Source: a virus. From it: a DNA stretch of 35,039 nucleotides. The stretch covers positions 1 through 35,039 of the IMG/VR virus record IMGVR_UViG_3300025913_000079. One strand, written 5' to 3'. This document shows, one piece after another, positions 7,688 to 14,454 of the stretch (position 1 is the first letter of the stretch; each line of letters begins with the position of its first letter). The position numbers were made by a program, and so were the translations under genes. The notes below the pieces were generated by a model, which saw only the letters and a list, made by a program, of their open reading frames with translations, had not been told where the DNA came from and searched no databases.

Positions 7688-7882
7688 ATGGGTTACTATA
7701 GACCTATAGATCAGGGCGTGGTCGCCACCCTTGATCGCACGAAGAAGCGAATCGGCGTAGCTCTTGATGAATACAAGAATCAGGGCACGTCTCTCCACGC
7801 CGTCGAGTTAAATATTCGACAGTCTATCATGGCACTCAAGGAGGTGCGGAAGCTAATCCTACACGGAGGTTATTATGGTTGA
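7688..7882 (+). CDS. Small protein of unknown function
   Basis: 64 residues, mostly helical (LDRTKKRIGVALDEYKNQG, then HAVELNIRQSIMALKEVRKL), ending with an aromatic Gly-Tyr-Tyr-Gly. The ribosome site is GGAAGG before the ATG. The stop overlaps the start of the WYL-like gene by 8 bases, so the two are translationally coupled and may act together. Confidence 0.7.
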   Translation: MGYYRPIDQGVVATLDRTKKRIGVALDEYKNQGTSLHAVELNIRQSIMALKEVRKLILHGGYYG

Positions 7883-8240
7883 CCTGAATATGGATGCAAT
7901 CCCTATCCATGACAAGCATGTCATTGAGATAGCTGAGATAGCTATGAAGACGGGCCGACCGATCGACTTCCAGTACGAAGGGAAGACAAGACTGGTTGAG
8001 GTCCACGCCGTAGGCATCTCTACGGCTGGAAATCCCGTCCTACGCGGATATCAGATAGGCGGACAATCCGAGACGGGCGTCGTCCCGATCTGGCGGCTGT
8101 TCACGATTAAGAAAATCTTCGACTTCCCGGCGATCGTCGATATGAAGGCTGAGGCTCCACGGCCCGGCTACAAACTCGGCGACAAAGGCATGTCCGAGAT
8201 ATTCTTCGAATTTCCAACACCCGGAGAAGCGGGCGAATGA
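7875..8240 (+). CDS. WYL-domain-like protein
   Basis: 121 residues. The core resembles the WYL ligand/nucleic-acid sensing fold: RPIDFQYEGKTRLVEVHAVG (residues ~29-48), LRGYQIGG (~57-64), IWRLFTIKKI (~74-83), then APRPGYKLGDKGM. In bacteria WYL domains sit in transcription regulators and in defence-system regulators, where they sense nucleic acid or other ligands. Here the domain stands alone with no HTH, as in other phage versions. It could modulate host transcription or a host defence regulator; that is inference. GGAGG lies before the ATG, and the gene is coupled to the upstream gene and to the next (4-base ATGA overlap). Confidence 0.65.
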   Translation: MVDLNMDAIPIHDKHVIEIAEIAMKTGRPIDFQYEGKTRLVEVHAVGISTAGNPVLRGYQIGGQSETGVVPIWRLFTIKKIFDFPAIVDMKAEAPRPGYKLGDKGMSEIFFEFPTPGEAGE

Positions 8241-8428
8241 TATGGGATATAAGTAAGATGGCTATGTGCTGTGCGCCGATACCCGCTCGCCCCCACGAGA
8301 CGGTCGGAGATTGCCCCAGTTGCGGGATGCCAGTTGATATAGACGGAGACTCGACAGACGAAGGGTGTGAATACTCGGATGACGACTGCGACGTCTGTCA
8401 TCGTCGGCCCTGTGATCTAGCTTGTTAA
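8237..8428 (+). CDS. Small Cys-rich, probably zinc-binding protein
   Basis: 63 residues with eight or more Cys: MCC near the start, CPSCGMPVD (residues ~27-35), then a CDVCHRRPCDLAC end. The pairs could form one or two zinc ribbons. The centre is acidic (DIDGDSTDEG). Start overlaps the upstream stop (ATGA). Small zinc ribbons in phages often bind nucleic acid or proteins, but no family is recognised. Confidence 0.6.
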   Translation: MIWDISKMAMCCAPIPARPHETVGDCPSCGMPVDIDGDSTDEGCEYSDDDCDVCHRRPCDLAC

Positions 8429-8439
8429 CGGAGGGTAAG

Positions 8440-8628
8440 ATGCGTTTAGCTCATGAAGATTTATTCGACGGCGCTCCTCTCGCGCATGTCGCGGCGTATT
8501 ACGACAGGATGCGCTTGAAGCAAATCAAGGCGCGTAACTCGCGGATTTTGCAGGATAAATCTCGTCAAGAACTTTCTTCACGAGGTAGCGGGAGGGGTGG
8601 GCGAAGGCTTCTCCGAATTGTATCCTAG
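8440..8628 (+). CDS. Small basic protein of unknown function
   Basis: 62 residues. The helix RLAHEDLFDGAPLAHVAAYYDRMRLKQIKARNSR is followed by a Gly/Arg-rich basic tail (SSRGSGRGGRRLLR). ATG at 8440 follows GGAGG closely. A TTG six codons earlier lacks a ribosome site. Confidence 0.6.
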   Translation: MRLAHEDLFDGAPLAHVAAYYDRMRLKQIKARNSRILQDKSRQELSSRGSGRGGRRLLRIVS

Positions 8629-8663
8629 AGGAACTCGAATTCATGGTGAGAGCGGAGGGTGTC

Positions 8664-8963
8664 ATGGCTAATGTAATGAAGTCCTATCGTCAATTCCGTG
8701 CAGCGACGATTTATTTCTTGACGGCGATGTCTGTAGCTCTGTTAGGCGGTATCGCCTTGTCGCCACCACTTTCACCGCCGAATGTCGGGTCAATCGAGTT
8801 CGACGACTATTCCGTCGCGAGTGGCGACGAGCGTGACATGCCGCCACGGCTGATCGGGCTTGGCTGCAAGGGGGCCGGAGGGCCCTTGTGGGCGGACGAA
8901 GAGGATGAATTTCCTCGTCCCTGCAAGGAAATCCATGTCATACCGTTATATGGAGGGCCGTGA
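8664..8963 (+). CDS. Small membrane-anchored or exported protein
   Basis: 99 residues with one hydrophobic segment (~residues 15-33, TIYFLTAMSVALLGGIALS) after a short basic N-terminus, then an acidic, Pro-rich outer part with two Cys. This could be a type II membrane anchor or an uncleaved signal. The ATG at 8664 has GGAGGG upstream; an in-frame ATG at 8643 is worse. It is followed by a second tiny membrane protein (TGATG overlap). The pair could act at the cell envelope, but no spanin or holin family can be claimed. Confidence 0.6.
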   Translation: MANVMKSYRQFRAATIYFLTAMSVALLGGIALSPPLSPPNVGSIEFDDYSVASGDERDMPPRLIGLGCKGAGGPLWADEEDEFPRPCKEIHVIPLYGGP

Positions 8964-9064
8964 TGGTTATGTCAAACATCGGCTGGGCGTATATGCTCGG
9001 CACCTTCTCAATCGCGACTATCTTAGCGTTGATAGGTTCGCGTGAGCCGGGAGACCCGACATGA
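8963..9064 (+). CDS. 33-residue single-span membrane protein
   Basis: Sequence begins MVMSNIGWAYMLGTFSIAT. A hydrophobic helix spans residues ~6-25, then a charged tail SREPGDPT. It has a strong ribosome site (GGAGG, 6 bases before ATG) and overlaps both neighbours (TGATG upstream, ATGA downstream), which is the pattern of a real gene in a packed operon. Confidence 0.6.
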   Translation: MVMSNIGWAYMLGTFSIATILALIGSREPGDPT

Positions 9065-9294
9065 CTGACGTCACGAATGATATCCAAGTCGGCGACACAA
9101 TTGTCTGTGACTGTGTCGGCTGCCTGACACAGGCGATTCAGCCTGTCTTCGTGGTTGAGTCGATCGACGGCGGTAATTTCTACGCCGAAAACGGCGCCAT
9201 GATTTTATCTGAGAAGGCCCGGAAGCTTCCCGTCTTTGCCGAGAAGGACGAAAAACCCGAGCCGGATGCGGACGACATCGAGATCTTCAGTTAA
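9061..9294 (+). CDS. Small acidic protein of unknown function
   Basis: 77 residues. The segment IQVGDTIVCDCVGCL, then VFVVESIDGGNFYAENGAMIL, suggests a small beta-barrel. The tail is acidic (DEKPEPDADDIEIF). GGGAG lies 8 bases before the ATG. Last gene before a ~400-bp gene-free spacer. Confidence 0.65.
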   Translation: MTDVTNDIQVGDTIVCDCVGCLTQAIQPVFVVESIDGGNFYAENGAMILSEKARKLPVFAEKDEKPEPDADDIEIFS

Positions 9295-9689
9295 AGATAG
9301 TGGTGCCAGTAACCTGCTCTGGTTAAATGACAGTGAGATACAGCCACAACGCTGCACGGCTCCTGTGTGGGTAAAATGACAGGCTATGTGATGGCGCATA
9401 GGCAAAGCAAGGTCCAAAACTAAATCCTTGCCGAGCAAGCCGGGGAGGCTGCAATATCCTCCCGATATCTAGTAGAATTAGTCCAAGAGTTGGCGGAGTC
9501 CCACACGGAGGATGATATATAGGGCTTAGGCTACTAATATCGTCTGGCAAGGGTTACGTCATGAGGGCGACGGTTACGAAAATATCACCAGCCCTTTAGG
9601 TGCTCACACGAGCGACGGGCAGGCAGCCATCAACTTTCACTTCGTAACGATGTCTCGTTACTAACTTCAACCTCCAATAGGAGAATACA
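9295..9689. other. Gene-free spacer with direct repeat and stem-loops
   Basis: No gene seen. Direct repeat GGTTAAATGACAG (9321-9333) and GGTAAAATGACAG (9370-9382), 49 bp apart. Hairpins: GCAAGG/CCTTGC (9407-9431), GGGAGG/CCTCCC (9443-9463), and GTAACGA/TCGTTAC with a 4-nt loop (9644-9661), the last 28 bp before the next start codon. No T-run follows any stem. Confidence 0.4.
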
Positions 9690-9872
9690 ATGCGTATCGT
9701 CAAAGGTCGGGGTAATTCGCGTCAGATTTTGCTTGACATTCCGGATTCGTCTGTCGTCCGGCGTTCGTCGCAGGCCGAACAGCGTCAGGTGACTGAGCTT
9801 GTTTGCTCTTTTGCTGGGATCGAGGTCACGAAGACAGCCGCAATCGCGGCGATAGTGGGCGAAGCGGCATGA
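9690..9872 (+). CDS. Small protein of unknown function
   Basis: 60 residues. N-terminal basic beta-like part (RIVKGRGNSRQILLDIPDSS), then a helix with Ala-rich end (TKTAAIAAIVGEAA). AGGAG ribosome site. Stop overlaps the next start (ATGA). The 7-bp hairpin at 9644-9661 lies in its leader and could affect translation. Confidence 0.6.
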   Translation: MRIVKGRGNSRQILLDIPDSSVVRRSSQAEQRQVTELVCSFAGIEVTKTAAIAAIVGEAA

Positions 9873-10201
9873 CGTGCGGGAACTTCATATTCATCATCGT
9901 CTTGTTCATGCTCTGCGTCTCAATCGGCTTTGCCGTCGGGGCTGTGACGGGACATTTCACGTCTAAACCGAAGCCGTCACCAGACGAGATTGAGCAGCAG
10001 CGAACGCTCAGGGCGGCGGCTGTCCGAAAGGCGTGGGACGATTTTACCGTTCAATGTCAACTGTTTGACGGAAGTATACAACTCTTTCAGTCAACACAGG
10101 ACTATCACTCAACCATAAACCTTGTCGATCGCGGTAAGAAGTCCGACCCTTCGCCGTCACTTTTTATTTCTCACAAATCGTCGTCATCCAAAGAATATTG
10201 A
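9869..10201 (+). CDS. Small membrane protein of unknown function
   Basis: 110 residues. One strong N-terminal membrane helix (residues ~5-29, FIFIIVLFMLCVSIGFAVGA) is followed by a Lys/Pro linker, a charged helix (SPDEIEQQRTLRAAAVRKAWDDF) and a Ser-rich tail. Likely anchored in the inner membrane with the rest on one side. It resembles i-spanin topology, but there is no adjacent endolysin or o-spanin, so I do not call it one. Confidence 0.6.
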   Translation: MTCGNFIFIIVLFMLCVSIGFAVGAVTGHFTSKPKPSPDEIEQQRTLRAAAVRKAWDDFTVQCQLFDGSIQLFQSTQDYHSTINLVDRGKKSDPSPSLFISHKSSSSKEY

Positions 10202-10210
10202 GGGGATTGT

Positions 10211-10558
10211 ATGAAAAACCCAAGAATGCCTAAGCCTGAGGCGTCTAAAATAGGCCACAACTCCATCCAAATCCCACACAACGGCAGGCTTGTCGACTCC
10301 GGCATCGCCTTCGAGTCCCGTCACGGTTATTACCGGATGATGGACGCCCGTCTTAACGCCCACAAGGAGATGGCTTGGCGTCTTGCGGCCCGTGAGAACG
10401 GTCGTCGCGAACGTATCCGCTATTGTAAGACAGGCCGCATCAAGCCGGTCGAGTACGTCGGGAAGGGTGTCTATTTTCAGGCACCGACCGTCCTTTATCG
10501 TAACCCCGACGCCAAGAATGGTTGGTCGACGTTTAATCCTGAGGAGGTAAGCTCTTGA
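10211..10558 (+). CDS. Unknown protein with N-terminal IGHNS motif
   Basis: 115 residues. The segment SKIGHNSIQIP near residue 12 matches a short N-terminal motif often seen in proteins of alphaproteobacterial phages. That is a recollection and hints at the host. The rest is basic (AARENGRRERIRYCKTGRI), with YVGKGVYFQAPTVLYRN near the end. GAGGGG ribosome site. Overlaps the next gene (TTGA). Confidence 0.65.
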   Translation: MKNPRMPKPEASKIGHNSIQIPHNGRLVDSGIAFESRHGYYRMMDARLNAHKEMAWRLAARENGRRERIRYCKTGRIKPVEYVGKGVYFQAPTVLYRNPDAKNGWSTFNPEEVSS

Positions 10559-10764
10559 AAAGACACAAGACAGGTCCCACGTGGTTCGGCAAGCGCCTTG
10601 AACAAGGCGAGGTTCGGACGGTCGCTACTGTCGTCGTTAAAAGCGATAGGCCGTGGTCGGCGGACGAAATTGAAGGCTGCCTGTGGGATGGCCATCACGG
10701 CAAAGAGGCAACCAAGACTGGCTTTCATGTGGAAGTCGACTCATCGTGGGGACCAACCAAATGA
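10555..10764 (+). CDS. Small protein of unknown function
   Basis: 69 residues, starting with TTG preceded by GAGGAGGT. Basic N-terminus (KRHKTGPTWFGKR), then VRTVATVVVKSDRPWSADEIEGCLWDG. No family recognised. Its stop overlaps the start of the cyclotransferase-like gene (ATGA), so it may be the first gene of that cassette or simply a neighbour. Confidence 0.6.
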   Translation: MKRHKTGPTWFGKRLEQGEVRTVATVVVKSDRPWSADEIEGCLWDGHHGKEATKTGFHVEVDSSWGPTK

Positions 10765-11141
10765 AGAAACACAAATTGTACGTCTATGGGACGTTGATGA
10801 CGGGTGAAGGTGAGCGGGTCAAAATCCCCGGTCTCCTCTATGATCTCGGCTGGTTTCCCGGCGCGAAGATCAGCACCCCCGAGTGCGGGCGCGAGTTCGT
10901 CGCTGAAATCCGTGAGGTGACGGACGGCGAGCTGAAGAGCATTGATCGGTACGAAGGATATTATGAGGACGCACCCGACGCGTCTCTCTACATCCGGAAG
11001 CCGTATCTCGACGGCTGGATTTATGAGTACAACCGGACGCCGTCGCCTGACCGGCTGATCGAGTCGGGAGACTGGCTTCAACACAAGTCGGACAAGAAGG
11101 CTGGGTGCGATCCCCGGTCGTTGCAGGAGGTTCAGGCATGA
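10761..11141 (+). CDS. Gamma-glutamylcyclotransferase-like (GGCT/AIG2 fold) protein
   Basis: 126 residues. It shows the substrate loop VYGTLMTGEG (residues 8-17) and the DRYEGYYED segment, where E65 is the expected catalytic Glu. YVYGTL at the N-terminus and a D-x-YEG motif about 50 residues later are the family signature. GGCT-type enzymes release gamma-glutamyl groups as 5-oxoproline, or from gamma-glutamyl-amine bonds. Short phage versions may act on an isopeptide. It sits upstream of the amidotransferase and ligase genes, which fits removal or trimming of a gamma-glutamyl group added by the cassette. Translation is coupled on both sides (ATGA overlaps). Confidence 0.85.
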   Translation: MKKHKLYVYGTLMTGEGERVKIPGLLYDLGWFPGAKISTPECGREFVAEIREVTDGELKSIDRYEGYYEDAPDASLYIRKPYLDGWIYEYNRTPSPDRLIESGDWLQHKSDKKAGCDPRSLQEVQA

Positions 11142-11392
11142 CCGAGTACAAATTCGAAGACGGTAAGGCCATAGAGGATTTGCGGCTGGCGGTTAACTCA
11201 GCCAACACCATCCTGATTCGGATACGAACGCTTGAGTCCGCCTTAGAGAAGGCTCGGTCTTCTATGCGGACTTTGGCAGACGGCATCTCTCCTAACGCAT
11301 ATAGGATGGCCTATAATCACGCTAAAGCAGAGAAGTATACCGACTTTGCGGCGAAGGCGGTCCAAGAGATCACGGAGGTACTCGGACGATGA
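11138..11392 (+). CDS. Small helical protein of unknown function
   Basis: 84 residues, nearly all helix. Heptad-like pattern LAVNSANTILIRIRTLESALEKARSSMRTL suggests a coiled coil, followed by a second helix (AYNHAKAEKYTDFAAKAVQEITEVL). GGAGG ribosome site. Overlaps both neighbours by 4 bases. Possibly a partner of the adjacent enzymes; no function can be named. Confidence 0.7.
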   Translation: MTEYKFEDGKAIEDLRLAVNSANTILIRIRTLESALEKARSSMRTLADGISPNAYRMAYNHAKAEKYTDFAAKAVQEITEVLGR

Positions 11393-11874
11393 GATTGGCA
11401 TTTCATGGCGGCATGTGCTGCGGGATTAAGACGATCTACGAGCTGGGTTTCCCGAACGATACCTCCCCTCCCCTTACGAAGAAAGACAAGGACAACTCCG
11501 ACGTCGGGTACAGCGCCGTCAAACCGACTCACAGCTTCTTCACGGACGCAGCCCCGAAGGAGACGAACCTCGAACGTCTCGATCGGTATATCGCGTTCTG
11601 CAAGACTAATCGACCTGCCCATATCATCGAGGTGGCATTGGCAGACCACCCTGCCAACAACTATAAGGCCGGCTCCGTGTCGTGCTATCCGTACCAGACT
11701 AAGCTATGGGGTCAGATACTGACCGACCGTGGTTTCAAAAAGGTAACGGAGTCGAAGAACAGCAATTCCGGCAACGTCGTCTCGATATGGCATCTGACGT
11801 ATGACCTGACGGCGACGGGCAAGAAGGAAGAGGCGGTGGCTTACGAGCCGGACGGCGTGGAGGAGGTGTCGTAA
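11389..11874 (+). CDS. Unknown protein with N-terminal GGMCCGI motif
   Basis: 161 residues. The start FHGGMCCGIKTIYELGF is distinctive, and the C-terminal half has LWGQILTDRGFKKVTESKNS, then GNVVSIWHL. The protein at 12422 has a comparable plan (GGYWGCCAVCIIQNF at the start, KWLEILKEEGFEFIRTTDNS later), so the two look like distant paralogues. The conserved adjacent Cys pair near the N-terminus could be catalytic or metal-binding. Located inside the amidotransferase-ligase cassette. Confidence 0.7.
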   Translation: MRLAFHGGMCCGIKTIYELGFPNDTSPPLTKKDKDNSDVGYSAVKPTHSFFTDAAPKETNLERLDRYIAFCKTNRPAHIIEVALADHPANNYKAGSVSCYPYQTKLWGQILTDRGFKKVTESKNSNSGNVVSIWHLTYDLTATGKKEEAVAYEPDGVEEVS

Positions 11875-12104
11875 TGGCTGCTGATACGGTTACTGCTTGG
11901 CCCATGTGCTCCGACGAAACCTTGGCGCGTCTTTATCGACAATATACGGATAATGCCGACGCCATCCGAAACGAGCTTATTTCTCGTGGCTTCCGTAAGG
12001 AAGTCAAGTACAGCGGTGTCTATTATACCGCGACAGCCATCGGTCCAGAGGATTGGAGGTGGGTCAAGCCGCCCGTCACCGTACCAGAAAAGGTGTTGAG
12101 ATGA
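11874..12104 (+). CDS. Small protein of unknown function
   Basis: 76 residues: helical ETLARLYRQYTDNADAIRNELISRGF, then GVYYTATAIGPEDWRWVKPP. Start overlaps the upstream stop (TAATG) with GGAGG 7 bases upstream. Stop overlaps the next gene (ATGA). No family recognised. Confidence 0.65.
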   Translation: MAADTVTAWPMCSDETLARLYRQYTDNADAIRNELISRGFRKEVKYSGVYYTATAIGPEDWRWVKPPVTVPEKVLR

Positions 12105-12226
12105 GCAGTCTCGTTCGTCGCATCCAGAAGAAAGGAGCGTGGGTAGGTATGCCTACCAAGCCTCAACCAAAGCGGGAAGGCCCGCCTCGTGGCCGTCGTC
12201 GCGGTAAACGAAAGGAGAAGTCGTGA
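12101..12226 (+). CDS. 41-residue highly basic peptide
   Basis: MSSLVRRIQKKGAWVGMPTK at the start, then a Pro/Gly/Arg/Lys-rich tail (REGPPRGRRRGKRKEKS). It overlaps both neighbours (ATGA upstream, TGATG downstream), as expected for a translated gene. It could bind RNA or DNA, or be a peptide substrate of the nearby ligases. Both are guesses. Confidence 0.5.
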   Translation: MSSLVRRIQKKGAWVGMPTKPQPKREGPPRGRRRGKRKEKS

Positions 12227-12363
12227 TGAAACGTAAGCCTGCCCCGAAGGGCTCGGAGCATATCCCGGACGTCGAAAGACGTGGCTATCTCTCCGGACGG
12301 ACGTCTCGCAAGGGCTTGACGTCTCACCACGCATCGGTCTGCCGTGGTGGAAATCTCCGTTAA
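12226..12363 (+). CDS. 45-residue basic peptide
   Basis: Sequence starts MKRKPAPKGSEHIPDVERRG and ends with ASVCRGGNLR, with one Cys. Upstream GGAGAAG gives a ribosome site, and it overlaps both neighbours by 1-2 bases (TGATG, TAATG). Part of a chain of three tiny coupled ORFs before the 12422 gene. Confidence 0.5.
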   Translation: MKRKPAPKGSEHIPDVERRGYLSGRTSRKGLTSHHASVCRGGNLR

Positions 12364-12419
12364 TGAAAGCTGAAAGGCTAAAAAAGGCGGCTACCATGCG
12401 TATTGTGAAGGAGAAGTAA
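12363..12419 (+). CDS. 18-residue coupled mini-ORF
   Basis: MKAERLKKAATMRIVKEK. It starts inside the previous stop (TAATG) and ends 2 bases before the next ATG. It may be a coupling ORF only, needed to carry ribosomes to the 12422 start, or a tiny peptide. Confidence 0.3.
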   Translation: MKAERLKKAATMRIVKEK

Positions 12420-12421
12420 GA

Positions 12422-13198
12422 ATGGAATTTCTTCGTTTTGGTTCGTCTATCCCCGGCGGGTATTGGGGATGCTGTGCAGTCTGCATCATTCAGAATTTCA
12501 AGGTCGATCCCGACCAGAAGGCAAGCATCCAGCTAGTCTCTGGTGACAGCGGGACTCCCGTCATGAAGGGGAGTGACTTCCTGTTCGTCGGTCCAACCTA
12601 TCGTGACATATTCAAGGAGCGTATCCGTATCGGTACGTTCTCCTCGACCGACATGCCAAACCACGCGTTTTTCGCCGTCCTGACGGAAAGCCAGATCGCG
12701 GGGGGCGTCGGCCGGAAGTGGCTCGAAATCCTCAAGGAAGAAGGCTTCGAGTTCATCCGGACGACTGACAACTCCGTCTATACCGGCCATCAACTGACAG
12801 GCCAGTCCAGCCCGCATCCGAACTATATTTTCGGGCTCTTCCGGAACATCAGCGGCAGTCGCATCAAGGACCCGTTCACGCCCCCTAAGGCGTGGACTGA
12901 CCTCAATCGTGTCGTGCCCGAGGCGTGGGAGGCTATGTCTCCGTCTGATCGTCTCGTCATGGCGGAGCAACAGACGGCCGTTCACACGCAGATGTGGAAA
13001 GACCACGGTGCGACGAAGTTTATGACCGAGGCGGAGCTTGTTGAGGCAGGTGCTCCCGTCATCTACGCAGGTTTACGGTCGAAATATCCCCCGCAGTCGA
13101 AAGACGCGAGGGAGAAGTTGATCGCTGCTGAGAAGGCGGTGAAGCCCGCCACCGCCTCGGCGTTCCCTGCCACGGTCGCTGTCTCGACAGCCGCCTAG
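12422..13198 (+). CDS. Unknown protein related to the 11389 gene product
   Basis: 258 residues. N-terminal FGSSIPGGYWGCCAVCIIQNF, a middle part with KWLEILKEEGFEFIRTTDNS and NYIFGLFRNI, then a helical C-terminal extension ending in Ala-rich low complexity. The first ~145 residues follow the plan of the 161-residue protein at 11389, and the C-terminal ~110 residues are extra. Adjacent Cys residues near the start are again present. AAGGAGA ribosome site. A gene-free spacer follows, so it may end a transcription segment. Function unknown. Confidence 0.7.
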   Translation: MEFLRFGSSIPGGYWGCCAVCIIQNFKVDPDQKASIQLVSGDSGTPVMKGSDFLFVGPTYRDIFKERIRIGTFSSTDMPNHAFFAVLTESQIAGGVGRKWLEILKEEGFEFIRTTDNSVYTGHQLTGQSSPHPNYIFGLFRNISGSRIKDPFTPPKAWTDLNRVVPEAWEAMSPSDRLVMAEQQTAVHTQMWKDHGATKFMTEAELVEAGAPVIYAGLRSKYPPQSKDAREKLIAAEKAVKPATASAFPATVAVSTAA

Positions 13199-13469
13199 GC
13201 AGGCTTGATGGCCACCACCGCACAAGGTCCTTTGAAGTGAACGAGTTCGACTCTCGACGCCTCTAGACCATATCATTGGTAATAACTGCGAGTGTCTGGC
13301 AACGCATCAGGCGTCGTCTAAGACTTAATGGGAGGCTGACAGCCTCTCTCCTGTATCAGCCGTCCGACCCGCACGTAGAACGTCTGAGGCTGCATCTACC
13401 AAGGTGCGGCCTCTCTCCGTAAAGCGTAGAGGTGGAGGCGAGTGGTGGCCATCAACTATAGAGGTTTCT
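13199..13469. other. Gene-free spacer with hairpins
   Basis: No gene. Hairpin GAGGCT/AGCCTC with a 3-nt loop near 13334-13348, and a stronger one GAGGCTGCA/TGCGGCCTC (13386-13413, one G-T pair, 10-nt loop). A tRNA T-arm look-alike at 13242-13256 has no matching acceptor or anticodon arm. The second hairpin is ~55 bp before the next start codon. Confidence 0.35.
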
Positions 13470-13679
13470 ATGCGAAATGATGAACAAAGATACCTCCTTG
13501 CCGAGGCTCTCATGTATTGGAAGTTCGGCTGGTACTTCGAGGCATATGACTGCCTTCGGGACGTTGCTAAATCAATTGATGCGCCGTTGGATGAGGTTTC
13601 TACCTCTAATCGGCGTCAACCCAAACGAAGAAAGGAGTTCACAGGTGACGCCAAGGCGCAACAACAACTTTATGAATGA
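13470..13679 (+). CDS. Small protein of unknown function
   Basis: 69 residues: helical YLLAEALMYWKFGWYFEAYD, then CLRDVAKSIDAPLDEVS and a basic tail. It reads like a small TPR-like helical hairpin. The ATG at 13470 follows GAGG. Its 3' end overlaps the amidotransferase gene start by 35 bp. Confidence 0.55.
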   Translation: MRNDEQRYLLAEALMYWKFGWYFEAYDCLRDVAKSIDAPLDEVSTSNRRQPKRRKEFTGDAKAQQQLYE

Positions 13680-14454
13680 GAGGAAGGTGACGGTCGTTCG
13701 AGATACAAATCTCGTCTTCCCGGAACTCTTCATGGAGGTATATGTCGAGGGAGACTCCTTAGAGCAGAAGGCGTTTGCCGAGATGTTCATCCGTGGTCGC
13801 TGCACGAAGGCTGACTCGCCCGAGGGAGCGGATCTCGTCGTATTTACAGGGGGTGTCGACGTCGATCCTCAGTTATATGGCGAGACGAAACATCCTGCGA
13901 CTTTGTTCAACGCTGAACGCGACAAGCGTGACATGGAGCTGTACAAGTATTGCTACGACAACGGCGTCCCGATGTTCGGTGTCTGTCGTGGTGCCCAGTT
14001 TCTCCACGTCATGAACGGCGGCAAGCTTTGGCAGGATATCGACAACCACGTCGGTGACCACGCGATTTATGACGTCAAGGCGAAGCGGACACTGCAGACG
14101 GTGTCGTCGGTCCATCATCAGGCGTGCATCTCCAACAAAGCTAACGGTATGGAGGTCATTGCTGTCTCTCATATCGCCCGCAATCGCTGGCAAAACGAGC
14201 GGATCAAGGTGCCGGGTCAGATGGAGGATATCGAGGCGTTCTGGTATCCAGACACGGTATGCTTCGGCGTCCAAGGCCATCCCGAGTATCGGGGGTATTA
14301 TCAGTACCTCCAATGGACACTCGAAAAACTCAAGGAATTGATGGTCGAGAATCCTTATCTCACCCTCCAAGGGAGGTGTCGTCGTCTCCGGCCTGACCTC
14401 ATCGCTGAGCGCGAGAAGATGAAGAAAGACGCGAGAGAGAAGGAGTTGAATTGA
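13645..14454 (+). CDS. Class I glutamine amidotransferase, peptidase C26 type
   Basis: 269 residues. Signature FTGGVDVDPQLYGE (residues ~67-80), nucleophile elbow FGVCRGAQFLHVMNGG with C114, SSVHHQA (~154-160) and the catalytic dyad partner GVQGHPEYR with H212 and E214. This pattern is that of gamma-glutamyl-GABA hydrolase PuuD and gamma-glutamyl hydrolases, which cleave gamma-glutamyl amide bonds. It could release ammonia from glutamine or hydrolyse a gamma-glutamyl product. I chose GTG at 13645 (AAGGAG, 7 bases upstream) rather than a Met 9 codons later without a ribosome site. Upstream in-frame codons read through the previous gene in another frame and are not likely coding. Member of the ligase cassette. 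Confidence 0.9.
   Translation: MTPRRNNNFMNERKVTVVRDTNLVFPELFMEVYVEGDSLEQKAFAEMFIRGRCTKADSPEGADLVVFTGGVDVDPQLYGETKHPATLFNAERDKRDMELYKYCYDNGVPMFGVCRGAQFLHVMNGGKLWQDIDNHVGDHAIYDVKAKRTLQTVSSVHHQACISNKANGMEVIAVSHIARNRWQNERIKVPGQMEDIEAFWYPDTVCFGVQGHPEYRGYYQYLQWTLEKLKELMVENPYLTLQGRCRRLRPDLIAEREKMKKDAREKELN

Noticed and set aside
8860-9045. 61-residue plus-strand ORF overlapping two small genes
   Set aside because: It lies in a shadow frame of the 8664 gene, has no ribosome site, and the alternative genes show tight start-stop overlaps.
13242-13256. tRNA T-arm look-alike (CGAG, TTCGACT loop, CTCG)
   Set aside because: Counting back gives no anticodon loop with T33, and no acceptor partner for the downstream bases. 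Not a tRNA.
13477-13644. N-terminal extension of the C26 amidotransferase
   Set aside because: It overlaps the 13470 gene, is not part of the conserved fold, and GTG 13645 has ideal ribosome-site spacing.
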